Shown here in pieces: positions 43,636 to 52,139 of a stretch of 64,000 bases of DNA (position 1 is its first letter; every line of letters starts with the position of its first letter). The DNA lies in the NCBI GenBank assembly GCA_045126215.1, contig JBGVOD010000036.1, positions 10,209 to 74,208 of the forward strand, read 5' to 3'. The notes below the pieces were generated by a model. That model was given only the letters and a program-made list of their open reading frames with translations, did no database searches and was not told the origin of the DNA. A program made the translations under genes and the position numbers. Origin of the DNA: SVEL01 sp045126215 (GTDB lineage Bacteria > Bacillota > Clostridia > Lachnospirales > Lachnospiraceae).

Positions 43636-43673
43636 GTGCTTTATTTTTTATGTCTCTGCGCTAAATCATAAAT

Positions 43674-44123
43674 CTAATCATCCAATAATTCTATTGAGAC
43701 AACTTTATTTTGAGGAATTATAGCATTTTTCTTTGCGCCTTCTTCAGTTTGTGAGGTACCGATTTCTTTATAGGTTTCTCCATCAACAGTTACCATAATT
43801 ATTGAACCTATACCAAATTCATTTCTACTACATGTAGCATCCTTCCATGTATAGTTTGTAAATTTATCTGTCTGTATGTAATAATAATCATCATAATTGT
43901 AGCTATAATCTGCTGCATTAAAAAGAGTTATATCATGTTTTTTTCCGTTTATTTTTAATGTTCTTGAATTTCTAATCACACATACTGTCATAGATGTATT
44001 ATCCATATCAACTATTACAGAATAAAACTTTTCAGGTTCCTTTTGTCTATCTTCCATGTAATTATAGAAATATGCTCCTCCTATTCCTACAATAATAGCC
44101 ATTAACAAAATAAACTTTTTCAT
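43674..44123 (-). CDS. Unrecognised membrane-anchored small protein
   Basis: A 149-residue protein I do not recognise. Residues about 3-21 (FILLMAIIVGIGGAYFYNY) form an uncleaved signal anchor or signal peptide without a lipobox. The rest is beta-rich, with many Tyr and Asp residues (DYSYNYDDYYYIQTDKF), suggesting an extracytoplasmic fold. Two cysteines (in VCVIRN and ATCSRN) might form a disulfide. It has its own promoter at 44209-44237 and a hairpin leader, and a GAGGAGG ribosome site. It lies between the NlpC/P60 hydrolase and rpsO, with no operon link evident. Function not assigned. Confidence 0.75.
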   Translation of the reverse strand: MKKFILLMAIIVGIGGAYFYNYMEDRQKEPEKFYSVIVDMDNTSMTVCVIRNSRTLKINGKKHDITLFNAADYSYNYDDYYYIQTDKFTNYTWKDATCSRNEFGIGSIIMVTVDGETYKEIGTSQTEEGAKKNAIIPQNKVVSIELLDD

Positions 44124-44168
44124 TATCTTTACTCCTCCTCGTAAATCACAATATCTTTAGTCATAAAT

Positions 44169-44192
44169 TTAGCCTCGTAATAACGAGGCTAA
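44169..44192 (-). promoter_or_regulatory. Leader hairpin repeating the ribosome-site sequence
   Basis: TTAGCCTCG and CGAGGCTAA form a perfect 9-bp stem with a 6-nt loop near the expected transcript start. The sequence UUACGAGG from the 3' arm recurs at the gene's ribosome site, UUUACGAGGAGG, so the 5' arm CCUCGU could pair with either. It may alternatively serve as the terminator of the NlpC gene, but its U-tract is poor. Confidence 0.5.
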
Positions 44193-44208
44193 AACTAACT
44201 CTTTGTGA

Positions 44209-44237
44209 AATATACCATTATTTACATAAAAAATCAA
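44209..44237 (-). promoter_or_regulatory. Promoter of the 149-aa protein gene
   Basis: Minus-strand TTGATT (44232-44237), 17-bp spacer, TATATT (44209-44214) with an extended TGG. Confidence 0.6.
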
Positions 44238-44274
44238 GTATTATGTTCTTCTTTATTATATTGAATTGTATATT

Positions 44275-45549
44275 TTATGGAATAACTCTTAATGCACAGT
44301 ATGGCTGTGTATAGAATGCACTACCAATCTTGATACCCTGTGATGGAGTTGATGCATGCATAAGCTGTCCATTTCCAATATAAATACCAACATGTCCAAT
44401 TACACCACCGTAGTTGTATAAGAAAATATCACCTGGTTTTGCTTCACTCACTGGAATATATGTATATCCTGTATTTAAATATGCACTTGAAGCTCTTGGT
44501 AATGAATATCCAAACTGCTGGAACACAAGCATTACATATCCTGAACAGTCTGTACCATTTGTAAGACTATTTCCGCCTGATCTGTACGGGCATCCTAAAA
44601 ACTGCATACCATAATTAATCAAATCAACAGCTGTCTGTGAAACAGTTGAATCAAGATTTGAATATGTAAGACCTGATGGCACAAATGCATTTGATGATGA
44701 ATTCTGGCCATATGATGAATTGGCAACTACTTCCACAATCTTAACACCTGTAGGAAGTGTATTAACCTTGTCTACATAATCTGCATAAACATAACCTGTA
44801 AGGTTATTAATATTTACCTTATACCATCCATCTAATTCTTCAACAATCTCAAGATATTCTCCCTGTGCTACTGATGTAGAAACATTACATGAAGTAGATG
44901 GCTCACTTCTTACATTCAATACATCACAATTAACATAAAGCTGTGTCTTCATTGTTTCCATAGCCTTTACATTAGCTTCATATCCTGTAAGTATATATTC
45001 ACCATATACATATCCTTCAACTTCACCGGACTTAATCTTATACCATCCATTTTCCTCTGATTCAATTTCACAAGCACAATTTCCTGGAAGTTTACCTACA
45101 ATCTTTTCATCTGTACTTGGACCCTTTCTAACGTTTAAATAGTCAGTAACATTAGAAATACCTAAATTTTCATAGCCATTTATAATAGAACCTTCAGGAA
45201 CAAACTGTGTTGCAATATCTAAATCTTCAACACTCGCCTCTGCTCCATTAGATACCATCATATTATATGAGTTCATAATAGTTGAAATACCCGACTGTGA
45301 AATACTTACATTTCCTGTAATTTCACTAAAATCATAATTTTCATCTGATAATTTGTCCAAATAATATGTAACACCAGCAGTCAAAACCTTTGTCTGACCA
45401 GAACATTCAACTGAATTCTCTGTTTTATCTGTTACTTCCGCAACTACATTATTATTTTCTACTGATTTATTTTCAGGTAAAAAACAATTAACAACCAGCG
45501 AACATGCTACTAAAGAACTAATTCCAAGTAGAGAATACTTCTTACTCAT
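44275..45549 (-). CDS. Secreted NlpC/P60 peptidoglycan hydrolase with SH3 domains
   Basis: Cell-wall endopeptidase, about 424 residues from the chosen ATG (MSKKYSLLG). A signal peptide (about 5-25) leads into a segment of about 100 residues of unclear type, then two bacterial SH3 domains (LNVRKGPSTDEKIVGKLPG and LNVRSEPSTSCNVSTSV, near 140 and 215). The C-terminal NlpC/P60 domain has catalytic Cys in NGTDCSGYV and His in GHVGIYIGNG, with a further His in LMHASTP. It should cut stem peptides between D-Glu and meso-DAP. A perfect-consensus promoter drives it. The start was placed at the ATG downstream of GGAAGG; an earlier in-frame start has no site. Confidence 0.9.
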   Translation of the reverse strand: MSKKYSLLGISSLVACSLVVNCFLPENKSVENNNVVAEVTDKTENSVECSGQTKVLTAGVTYYLDKLSDENYDFSEITGNVSISQSGISTIMNSYNMMVSNGAEASVEDLDIATQFVPEGSIINGYENLGISNVTDYLNVRKGPSTDEKIVGKLPGNCACEIESEENGWYKIKSGEVEGYVYGEYILTGYEANVKAMETMKTQLYVNCDVLNVRSEPSTSCNVSTSVAQGEYLEIVEELDGWYKVNINNLTGYVYADYVDKVNTLPTGVKIVEVVANSSYGQNSSSNAFVPSGLTYSNLDSTVSQTAVDLINYGMQFLGCPYRSGGNSLTNGTDCSGYVMLVFQQFGYSLPRASSAYLNTGYTYIPVSEAKPGDIFLYNYGGVIGHVGIYIGNGQLMHASTPSQGIKIGSAFYTQPYCALRVIP

Positions 45550-45655
45550 AAAAACTATTTCCTTCCATTTATTATCTTTTCCAAACACTTATATATAATT
45601 CTTAAATTTTTATCTCAATTGTTACAAAAATGTTAATTATCACAACATGTCTGTT

Positions 45656-45685
45656 ATTATAATCAAAAAGTTCTTTATTTGTCAA
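45656..45685 (-). promoter_or_regulatory. Promoter of the NlpC/P60 gene, consensus hexamers
   Basis: Minus-strand TTGACA (45680-45685), 18-bp spacer, TATAAT (45656-45661): both hexamers are perfect. It lies about 105 bp before the ATG in a very AT-rich leader that also contains TTGTAACAA. Strong constitutive expression is expected. Confidence 0.8.
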
Positions 45686-45743
45686 CCAAACTTAACATTT
45701 TCTTAATATTTTATAAGATTTTTCATATATTTTCTTAAAAAAT

Positions 45744-46658
45744 TTACATAATATACTCTTTACAACATTTTTCATCACTAACAAGCTGCTTTTTTAATTC
45801 ATCAAGAGATTCAAACTTTTTCTCCGTTCTATGATAATGCATAAATTCAAAACATAATGATCTGCCATATAAATCTCCATGGTATCCGATAATATTACTT
45901 TCAACACCAACCATTTTATTTTCAGTAACTGTCGGCTTTATTCCAATGTTTGTAATGCATTTATATGAAACGCCATCAATATCAACTCTTGTGAAATACA
46001 CTCCATTAGGTGGCAGAAGTTTTTCCCTGTCAGGGATAATATTTGCTGTAGGATAGTTGATAGTCCTGCCAATTTCATTTCCATGAACAATCTCTCCAAC
46101 TATCATATATGGATACCCTAGAAGTTTATTCGCCGCTTCTATTTCACCTTTTCTGATATGCTCTCTTATAAGAGTACTGCTAATATCATCAATGCCTTCC
46201 TTCAGCTTTTCAAATACTTTTACCTCATATCCATACATTTCTGCATTTTCAATCAGATATTCTTTTGTACCTTTTCTCATATATCCAAATTTAAAATCTG
46301 TTCCACAGATTATTTTCTTCATACCTATCTTTTCAATAAGAATACTCTTAAGAAAATCCTCTCTATCCATATGTATAAGGCTATTACATAATGGATATTC
46401 AATAACAACATCAATGCCACACTGCTCATAGAAATGATACTTTTCATCCTTTGTAAGGATATATCTGACATCCGATGTTTCTTCAATAGTTAAGGGTGAC
46501 TTGGAAAATGTAAATATTACCGTAGTCAATCCTCTTTCTTTATCTTTTCTTAGCTCATCAATTAAAATATGATGGCCTCTGTGAAGGCCATCAAACTTTC
46601 CAATTGCAACCGAAGCGTTATTAAATTTTATTTTTTCAGGATTTCTTACAATCTTCAA
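45744..46658 (-). CDS. ribF: Bifunctional riboflavin kinase/FAD synthetase
   Basis: Makes FMN and FAD from riboflavin. The 304 residues from the chosen TTG start show an N-terminal FMN adenylyltransferase domain (IGKFDGLHRGHH near 18-29, then GTDFKFGYMRKG near 115) and a C-terminal flavokinase domain (GRTINYPTANI, near 195-205, then NGVYFTRV). TTG at 46658 was chosen since AGAGG lies 7 nt upstream and conserved KIVRNPEKI follows. It is the last gene of the rimP-infB-truB block, 63 bp after truB; this is the usual Firmicute position. Confidence 0.93.
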   Translation of the reverse strand: MKIVRNPEKIKFNNASVAIGKFDGLHRGHHILIDELRKDKERGLTTVIFTFSKSPLTIEETSDVRYILTKDEKYHFYEQCGIDVVIEYPLCNSLIHMDREDFLKSILIEKIGMKKIICGTDFKFGYMRKGTKEYLIENAEMYGYEVKVFEKLKEGIDDISSTLIREHIRKGEIEAANKLLGYPYMIVGEIVHGNEIGRTINYPTANIIPDREKLLPPNGVYFTRVDIDGVSYKCITNIGIKPTVTENKMVGVESNIIGYHGDLYGRSLCFEFMHYHRTEKKFESLDELKKQLVSDEKCCKEYIM

Positions 46659-46721
46659 AATAAAACCTCTTTCTGCTACGCATATTTCAAATCGCCTATG
46701 CATCTATTTTAGATAAAGTCC

Positions 46722-47642
46722 CTATGATAAATCATAGAACATTTTCACCATGCGTAGTTTATTTTCTTTCTCTTCAAACTGATATATACCAATAAAACTT
46801 CCTTCTGCATCATATACTCGAAATCTTAAACCGTCTGAAGCTTTTTTAAAATCACTAACCATCGCTATAGCCAGTCCATTACCATTATGTGCAAGCTTTG
46901 TAAATTGAGGCTTAACATAAATCTTTTCGCAATCATCAAAAACTTCATCTATTTTTTTAATATACGACGATATTTCATTACTTTTTACAAGTTCTTCAAT
47001 CTTTGAAAGTGTAAGACTATCTTCAATGTTGAATATGCTTACATTTGTTCTTGTAAGCTTTTCCATACATCCACATACTGATAATTTTTCTGCAATATCT
47101 CTGCACAGACTCCTTATATATGTTCCCTTTGAGCACTTAACTGTAAAATAAACTCTTGGAAATTCAATCTTTTCTATGTCTATGCTGTATATAAATACTT
47201 CTCTGGGCTTTCTTTCAATAGTGACACCCTCTCTGGCAAGTTCATATAATTTCTTACCATTTACCTTAATCGCACTATACATTGGTGGAATCTGGCTGTA
47301 TTCACCAACAAAGCTCATAATTGCATCTTTTACCTTGTCATCAGTCAAAATGTTTTGCATATCATCAAATGACATTTCTTCAAGAACTTTACCTGAAACA
47401 TCCTCTGTATCTGTATTTTTCCCAAACAAAAGAACTGCTTTATATTCTTTATTCTTATCAGTAAGCATATCACACAGTTTTGTCCCTTTTCCCAAACACA
47501 CTGGCAAAACGCCAACTGCATCCGGGTCAAGAGTCCCTGTATGTCCAATTTTTTTCTGTTTCAAAATACCACGAAGCTTGGCTACTACATCAAAGGATGT
47601 AAAACCAGCCTCTTTATAAACATTTATTATTCCATTATACAT
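46722..47642 (-). CDS. truB: tRNA pseudouridine(55) synthase
   Basis: Isomerises U55 in the T-loop of tRNAs. The 306 residues contain HTGTLDPDAVGVLPVCLG near residues 34-51, where the aspartate is the catalytic nucleophile; PPMYSAIKVNGKKLYELAR near 117-135; and KCSKGTYIRSL near 169-179. A short C-terminal extension replaces a full PUA domain. It overlaps the nrnA end by 8 bp. Confidence 0.95.
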   Translation of the reverse strand: MYNGIINVYKEAGFTSFDVVAKLRGILKQKKIGHTGTLDPDAVGVLPVCLGKGTKLCDMLTDKNKEYKAVLLFGKNTDTEDVSGKVLEEMSFDDMQNILTDDKVKDAIMSFVGEYSQIPPMYSAIKVNGKKLYELAREGVTIERKPREVFIYSIDIEKIEFPRVYFTVKCSKGTYIRSLCRDIAEKLSVCGCMEKLTRTNVSIFNIEDSLTLSKIEELVKSNEISSYIKKIDEVFDDCEKIYVKPQFTKLAHNGNGLAIAMVSDFKKASDGLRFRVYDAEGSFIGIYQFEEKENKLRMVKMFYDLS

Positions 47643-48597
47643 GCTTTACACCATTTAAAAACTGGTCTTCTATGTATTCAGCAAGATTATTTACAACGTC
47701 ATGAATAGTTCCCTTCATTGTACAGCCGGCAGCTCTTACATGTCCGCCACCACCAAAGTGGCTTACTACCTCGTTACAGTCAATGTATTCAACAGAACGC
47801 AGGCTTACCTTATATTCAAGCTCACCTATCTCGTAAATAAAGATAGCACATTCAACGCCCTCTGTAAGTCTTAACTGTTCAACAATACCACCAAGCTCTC
47901 TTGGAGTAACATCATAGAATTTCATTTCCTCTTTTGTCACAGCAGAGAAAATACACTTACCATCTAAAAATACAATACTTTCAAGAAGTGCTCTACCAAG
48001 TATCTGATTCTGTACATAAGACTTTGCATAAAAACTATTATCAATGATGTACTGAAAATCAATACCCTTTTCCATCATCTTTCCTGCAATATTCATAGTA
48101 TGAGCAGATGTACTGCTGTACTTAAATACACCTGTATCGTGGATGATACCCGTATATATACATTCTGCAGTATTTTTGCTTATCTTATCCTCTTCAAGGA
48201 GTCCAAACAAAACCTCACATGCCGAGCTGGCATTTGGAATAATGACATTTTCTTTTGCAATTCCATGATTACTAATATGATGATCAATACATAATGTATT
48301 GTCACATTTTTCAAAAGTCTCACCTGCAATGCCTATTCTCTGTATATCACTTACATCAATAGTAATAAAAAGGTCAAAGTCTGTGTCTTTTACTTCTTCT
48401 TCAATCTTATCAATATTTGAAATATAGTTAAACTCACTTGTTGGCTTTTCCATATATACATGTGTATCAATATCTTTATAATTATCAATCACATAATTAT
48501 AAAGTGCCATACATGAACCAACACAATCTCCATCCGGTCTGACATGCCCGGCAATGCCAAGTTTCTTTACATTTTCTAATTTCTCATGGATTTTCAT
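47635..48597 (-). CDS. nrnA: DHH-family oligoribonuclease/pAp phosphatase (NrnA)
   Basis: Mn-dependent phosphodiesterase that degrades nanoRNAs and hydrolyses 3'-phosphoadenosine 5'-phosphate. The 320 residues carry the DHH motif in CIDHHISNHG (near 106-115), an upstream RPDGDCVGSC (near 20-29), TIDVSDIQRIG, and the DHHA1 signature FGGGGHVRAAGC near 282-293. It occupies the place between rbfA and truB that is standard in Firmicutes. AAAGGATG precedes the start. Confidence 0.94.
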   Translation of the reverse strand: MKIHEKLENVKKLGIAGHVRPDGDCVGSCMALYNYVIDNYKDIDTHVYMEKPTSEFNYISNIDKIEEEVKDTDFDLFITIDVSDIQRIGIAGETFEKCDNTLCIDHHISNHGIAKENVIIPNASSACEVLFGLLEEDKISKNTAECIYTGIIHDTGVFKYSSTSAHTMNIAGKMMEKGIDFQYIIDNSFYAKSYVQNQILGRALLESIVFLDGKCIFSAVTKEEMKFYDVTPRELGGIVEQLRLTEGVECAIFIYEIGELEYKVSLRSVEYIDCNEVVSHFGGGGHVRAAGCTMKGTIHDVVNNLAEYIEDQFLNGVKHV

Positions 48598-48627
48598 CCA
48601 CTACACATCCTTTCAATATGATAATGC

Positions 48628-49053
48628 TTATTCTGTTACTTCTTCTTCATCCTCGAAATTATCCACATCATCTTCAATATCATCAAAATCATTCGTGTCT
48701 TCAACACCATTTACATCATCAATAAGCTTTGACATATTTACACCATACTCTATTGACTGATCCATTACAAATGTTATTTTAGGTGTATTTCTGAGATTTA
48801 CACTGCTTGCTAAAAGCTTTCTTATATAGCCCTCAGCACTCTTTAATCCCTCATGAGTGTCTTTTTTGGCCTGTTCATCGCCTAAGACACTGATATAAGC
48901 CTTACAATATTTAAGATCTGGAGTAACTTCTACTGCAACAACACTTGTCATAGGTGAAATTCTTGGATCTTTAATTTCACTTCTTATAATATTTCCAAGT
49001 GCATGCATAACTTCTGTGTTTACTCTAATATTTTTAACACTATTTTTACGCAT
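48628..49053 (-). CDS. rbfA: Ribosome-binding factor A
   Basis: 30S maturation factor that binds near the 16S rRNA 5' helix. The 141 residues show a KH-like core: VNTEVMHALGNIIRSEIKDPRI in order near residues 11-32, VEVTPDLKYCKAYISVLGD near 46-64. A strongly acidic C-terminal tail (about 115-141) extends beyond the usual length. GGGAGG precedes the ATG. It follows infB after a 61-bp gap that holds a perfect hairpin. Confidence 0.94.
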   Translation of the reverse strand: MRKNSVKNIRVNTEVMHALGNIIRSEIKDPRISPMTSVVAVEVTPDLKYCKAYISVLGDEQAKKDTHEGLKSAEGYIRKLLASSVNLRNTPKITFVMDQSIEYGVNMSKLIDDVNGVEDTNDFDDIEDDVDNFEDEEEVTE

Positions 49054-49075
49054 AATCTTTCCTCCCTTAGGAATA

Positions 49076-49099
49076 TGGTCGCAAATAATATTGCGACCA
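49076..49099 (-). other. Hairpin between infB and rbfA
   Basis: TGGTCGCAA and TTGCGACCA form a perfect 9-bp stem with a 6-nt loop. It has no U-tract, so it is more likely a processing or stabilising element in the long operon mRNA than a terminator. Confidence 0.5.
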
Positions 49100-49114
49100 C
49101 TATAATTATATATC

Positions 49115-51517
49115 TTATCTTGGTACTTCTACCATAATATATGCTTCAACTATATCTAATTCCTGAAGTTCGTTAAATCCTTCAAACACAAGACCACATT
49201 CATATCCTGCCTTAACTTCCTTAACGTCATCCTTGAATCTCTTAAGTGATGCAAGCGCGCCTTCAAAAATCTGATTTCCTTCTCTTGTAATTCTTACTTT
49301 ACATCCTCTCTGGAACATACCATCTAATACATATGAACCAGCGATTGTACCAACACCTGACGCCTTAAAGAGCTGACGAACCTCTGCGTGACCGATAACC
49401 TTTTCCTCAAACACAGGATCAAGCATACCCTTCATAGCAGCTTCAACATCTTCAATAGCCTGATAGATTACTCTATATAATCTCAAGTCAACATTTTCTC
49501 TCTCAGCAATGTCTTTTGCCTGATTATCCGGACGAACATTGAAACCAATGATAATGGCATTTGAAGCAGATGCAAGAATAACGTCTGATTCATTGATTGC
49601 ACCAACACCACCATGGATAACCTTAACAACAACTTCATCATTTGAAAGTTTGAGTAAGCTCTGTTTAACAGCTTCAACAGAACCTTGAACGTCAGCTTTA
49701 ACGATAATGTTAAGTTCCTTAACATCACCAGCCTGAATCTGGCTAAACAAGTCATCAAGCGACATCTTAGCCTTTGCTTTTGAGCCTTCAAGTAACTTCT
49801 CTCTGCCTTCCTTTATGAATGTATCAGCAAAGCTTCTAGCTTCCTTTTCATTTTCTGTAGCAACAAATATCTCACCCGCATTTGGAACCTGATTAAGACC
49901 AAGAATCTCAACTGGTGTAGATGGTGTAGCTTCCTTAACCTTCTCGCCCTTATCATTTATCATTGCTCTTACACGTCCATAGCTTGAACCTGCAGCAATT
50001 GAATCACCAACTTTTAATGTACCTTTCTGAACCAATACAGTTGCAACAGTACCACGACCCTTATCAAGTTTTGCTTCAAGTACAAGACCTCTTGCCTTTC
50101 TGTTTGGATTTGACTTAAGTTCGCACATCTCAGCTGTAAGTAAAATCATTTCAAGCAACTGATCAATACCTTCTTTTGTATGAGCTGAAACAGGTACAAA
50201 TACTGTGTCACCACCCCAGTCTTCAGCCACAAGTTCGTATTCGGCTAATTCCTGTTTTACCTTATCCACATTAGCACTTGGCTTATCAATCTTATTTACT
50301 GCAACAATAATACTAATACCCGCTGCTTTTGCATGGTTAATAGCTTCTACTGTCTGTGGCATTACACCATCATCAGCTGCTACAACAAGAATAGCAATAT
50401 CTGTAGACTGAGCACCTCTCATACGCATTGATGTGAAAGCTTCATGACCTGGAGTATCAAGGAATGTAATATTCTCACCTTTGCATTTAACTGTATATGC
50501 ACCAATATGCTGAGTAATACCACCTGCTTCTCTTGCAATAACGTTTGTCTCTCTGATAGCATCAAGAAGTGATGTTTTACCATGGTCAACGTGACCCATT
50601 ACGCAGACAACGGGTGGTCTTTTAACTAAAGTCTCTTCATCATCCTCTTCTTCTTTTAAGAGTTCTTCAATTACATCTACTTTTTCTTCCATTTCAGCAA
50701 TTATATCGTATTCTAATGCAATCTCTTCTGCCTGTTCGAAATCGATTTCCGAATTGATATTTACCATCTGGCCCTGCATGAAAAGCTTCTTAACAAGTGC
50801 TGATGGCTGAATCTTCATTTTGTCAGCTAATTCCTTGATTGTAAGTGTTTCAGGAATAACAATTGATTTAATTTCATCTTCCTTAGGCTGCTGTGGCTTT
50901 GGCTGGTTGTTCTTATTCTGATTACCTACTCCACCATTATTGCCCTTTTTGAAATTATTCTGGTTGTTTTGCTGATTTTTATTCTGATTATTTCCATTTC
51001 CCTGATTACGGTTCTGACCATTCTGGTTACGGTTTTGGCCATTTTGATTATTCTGACCGTTCTGGTTACGATTCTGATTATTTCCGTTATCGTTTCTGAA
51101 ATCCTTCTGACCGTTACCTTTGTTCTTCTTCTGATTATTGTTCTGGTTATTATTCTGGTTATTACCATTAAAACTATTCTGAGGATTAAATACCTTTGTA
51201 ATATGTTTCTTCTGGTTATCCTGATTTGAAGATTCATTTACCTGTGAAGGCTTCTTATCTTCTTTTTTTGCTTCATGCTTTTCAGAAGTTTCCTTTTTCT
51301 CTTCGTTAACAGTTTCTTTTACCGGAGTCTTAACTTCTTCTGACTTCTTTTCTGCCTTTGTAGCACCAAATGAATCCTTAATCTTTTGTGCATCCTCATC
51401 AGTCAAAGAACTCATATGATTCTTTACTTCTATACCTAATTCTTTTGCTTTTGCAATGATTTCCGAACTATCTTTTTCTATCTGTTTAGCTATCTCATAT
51501 ACTCTGAGTTTTGACAT
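49115..51517 (-). CDS. infB: Translation initiation factor IF-2
   Basis: GTPase that places fMet-tRNA on the 30S subunit. The 800 residues start with an IF2N domain (KLRVYEIAKQIEKDSSE), then a charged segment, then an Asn/Gln/Gly-rich low-complexity region of about 95 residues (roughly 115-210). A second IF2N domain follows, then the G domain (GHVDHGKTSLL near 308, DTPGHEAF, NKIDKP) and the C-terminal beta barrels and C2 domain ending EAYIMVEVPR. The Asn/Gln-rich linker is unusual in composition compared with the Lys/Glu/Ala-rich linkers of many IF-2 proteins. GGAGG precedes the ATG. Confidence 0.97.
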   Translation of the reverse strand: MSKLRVYEIAKQIEKDSSEIIAKAKELGIEVKNHMSSLTDEDAQKIKDSFGATKAEKKSEEVKTPVKETVNEEKKETSEKHEAKKEDKKPSQVNESSNQDNQKKHITKVFNPQNSFNGNNQNNNQNNNQKKNKGNGQKDFRNDNGNNQNRNQNGQNNQNGQNRNQNGQNRNQGNGNNQNKNQQNNQNNFKKGNNGGVGNQNKNNQPKPQQPKEDEIKSIVIPETLTIKELADKMKIQPSALVKKLFMQGQMVNINSEIDFEQAEEIALEYDIIAEMEEKVDVIEELLKEEEDDEETLVKRPPVVCVMGHVDHGKTSLLDAIRETNVIAREAGGITQHIGAYTVKCKGENITFLDTPGHEAFTSMRMRGAQSTDIAILVVAADDGVMPQTVEAINHAKAAGISIIVAVNKIDKPSANVDKVKQELAEYELVAEDWGGDTVFVPVSAHTKEGIDQLLEMILLTAEMCELKSNPNRKARGLVLEAKLDKGRGTVATVLVQKGTLKVGDSIAAGSSYGRVRAMINDKGEKVKEATPSTPVEILGLNQVPNAGEIFVATENEKEARSFADTFIKEGREKLLEGSKAKAKMSLDDLFSQIQAGDVKELNIIVKADVQGSVEAVKQSLLKLSNDEVVVKVIHGGVGAINESDVILASASNAIIIGFNVRPDNQAKDIAERENVDLRLYRVIYQAIEDVEAAMKGMLDPVFEEKVIGHAEVRQLFKASGVGTIAGSYVLDGMFQRGCKVRITREGNQIFEGALASLKRFKDDVKEVKAGYECGLVFEGFNELQELDIVEAYIMVEVPR

Positions 51518-51537
51518 CTAACTACCTCCGTACTAAC

Positions 51538-51849
51538 TTACTTAACAGCCATTTCGATTTGTTTGATGATTGCATCTTTAAATCCTTCGTCAAGAATGGC
51601 TACACTTGCACGAAATTCTTTTCCAGTGAAATGTCCAAGTTCTTCTTTTGAACCAAGAAAATAAAGGGGAACATGATAGTATTCACACATATCTCTATAC
51701 ATCTTCTTACTTCTGTCTGATGCCTCCTCTGATACGAGCACCAAAACCGCTTTCTTTTCTTTAACCGCATTCTCTACTGAAAATTCACCACTTACTGTTT
51801 TTCCTGCCTTCGTTGCAAGTGAAATAAGTGATAATATTTTTTTATTCAT
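51538..51849 (-). CDS. L7Ae/L30e-family RNA-binding protein (YlxQ-like)
   Basis: A 103-residue protein of the L7Ae/Gadd45 fold, expected to bind kink-turn RNA. LISLATKAGKTVSGEFSVENAV near residues 7-28 and VLVSEEASDRSKK near 37-49 are typical. It stands between ylxR and infB as YlxQ does in Bacillus. It overlaps the ylxR end by 8 bp. Precise RNA target unknown. Confidence 0.9.
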   Translation of the reverse strand: MNKKILSLISLATKAGKTVSGEFSVENAVKEKKAVLVLVSEEASDRSKKMYRDMCEYYHVPLYFLGSKEELGHFTGKEFRASVAILDEGFKDAIIKQIEMAVK

Positions 51850-52111
51850 CTATTAGCTCCTTACTAAGCTTTTTAACTAACTCATCATCAATCTGTGTCT
51901 TAAGCGACCTTTCAATGCCCTTTGTCTTAAATGCCTTTTTTAAACATTCAGCATTTCTACACAAATAAGCCCCTCGACCATTTAATTTTCCAGTCAAGTC
52001 AAGTGTGATATCAGACTCTGTTGTCTTTACAATACGTACCATCTCTTTTTTTGGCTTCATTTCGCCGCATCCAGTACATTTTCTCATCGGAATCTTCTTA
52101 ACTGTACTCAT
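51842..52111 (-). CDS. ylxR: YlxR-family RNA-binding protein
   Basis: An 89-residue protein of the YlxR/DUF448 family, with MRKCTGCGEMKPKKEMVRIV near residues 9-28 and GRGAYLCRNAECLKKAF near 45-61. It is found between nusA and infB in most Firmicutes and has been linked to RNA binding, RNase P regulation, or transcription. The CxxC pair may bind zinc. It is 28 bp after nusA in one operon. Confidence 0.93.
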   Translation of the reverse strand: MSTVKKIPMRKCTGCGEMKPKKEMVRIVKTTESDITLDLTGKLNGRGAYLCRNAECLKKAFKTKGIERSLKTQIDDELVKKLSKELIDE

Positions 52112-52139
52112 ATAAATACCTCGTCTGTTTTATTTTCCT

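Noticed and set aside
50969..51229. Plus-strand Leu/Ile/Val-rich frame opposite infB
   Set aside because: Antisense shadow of the Asn/Gln-rich linker; not a membrane protein gene.
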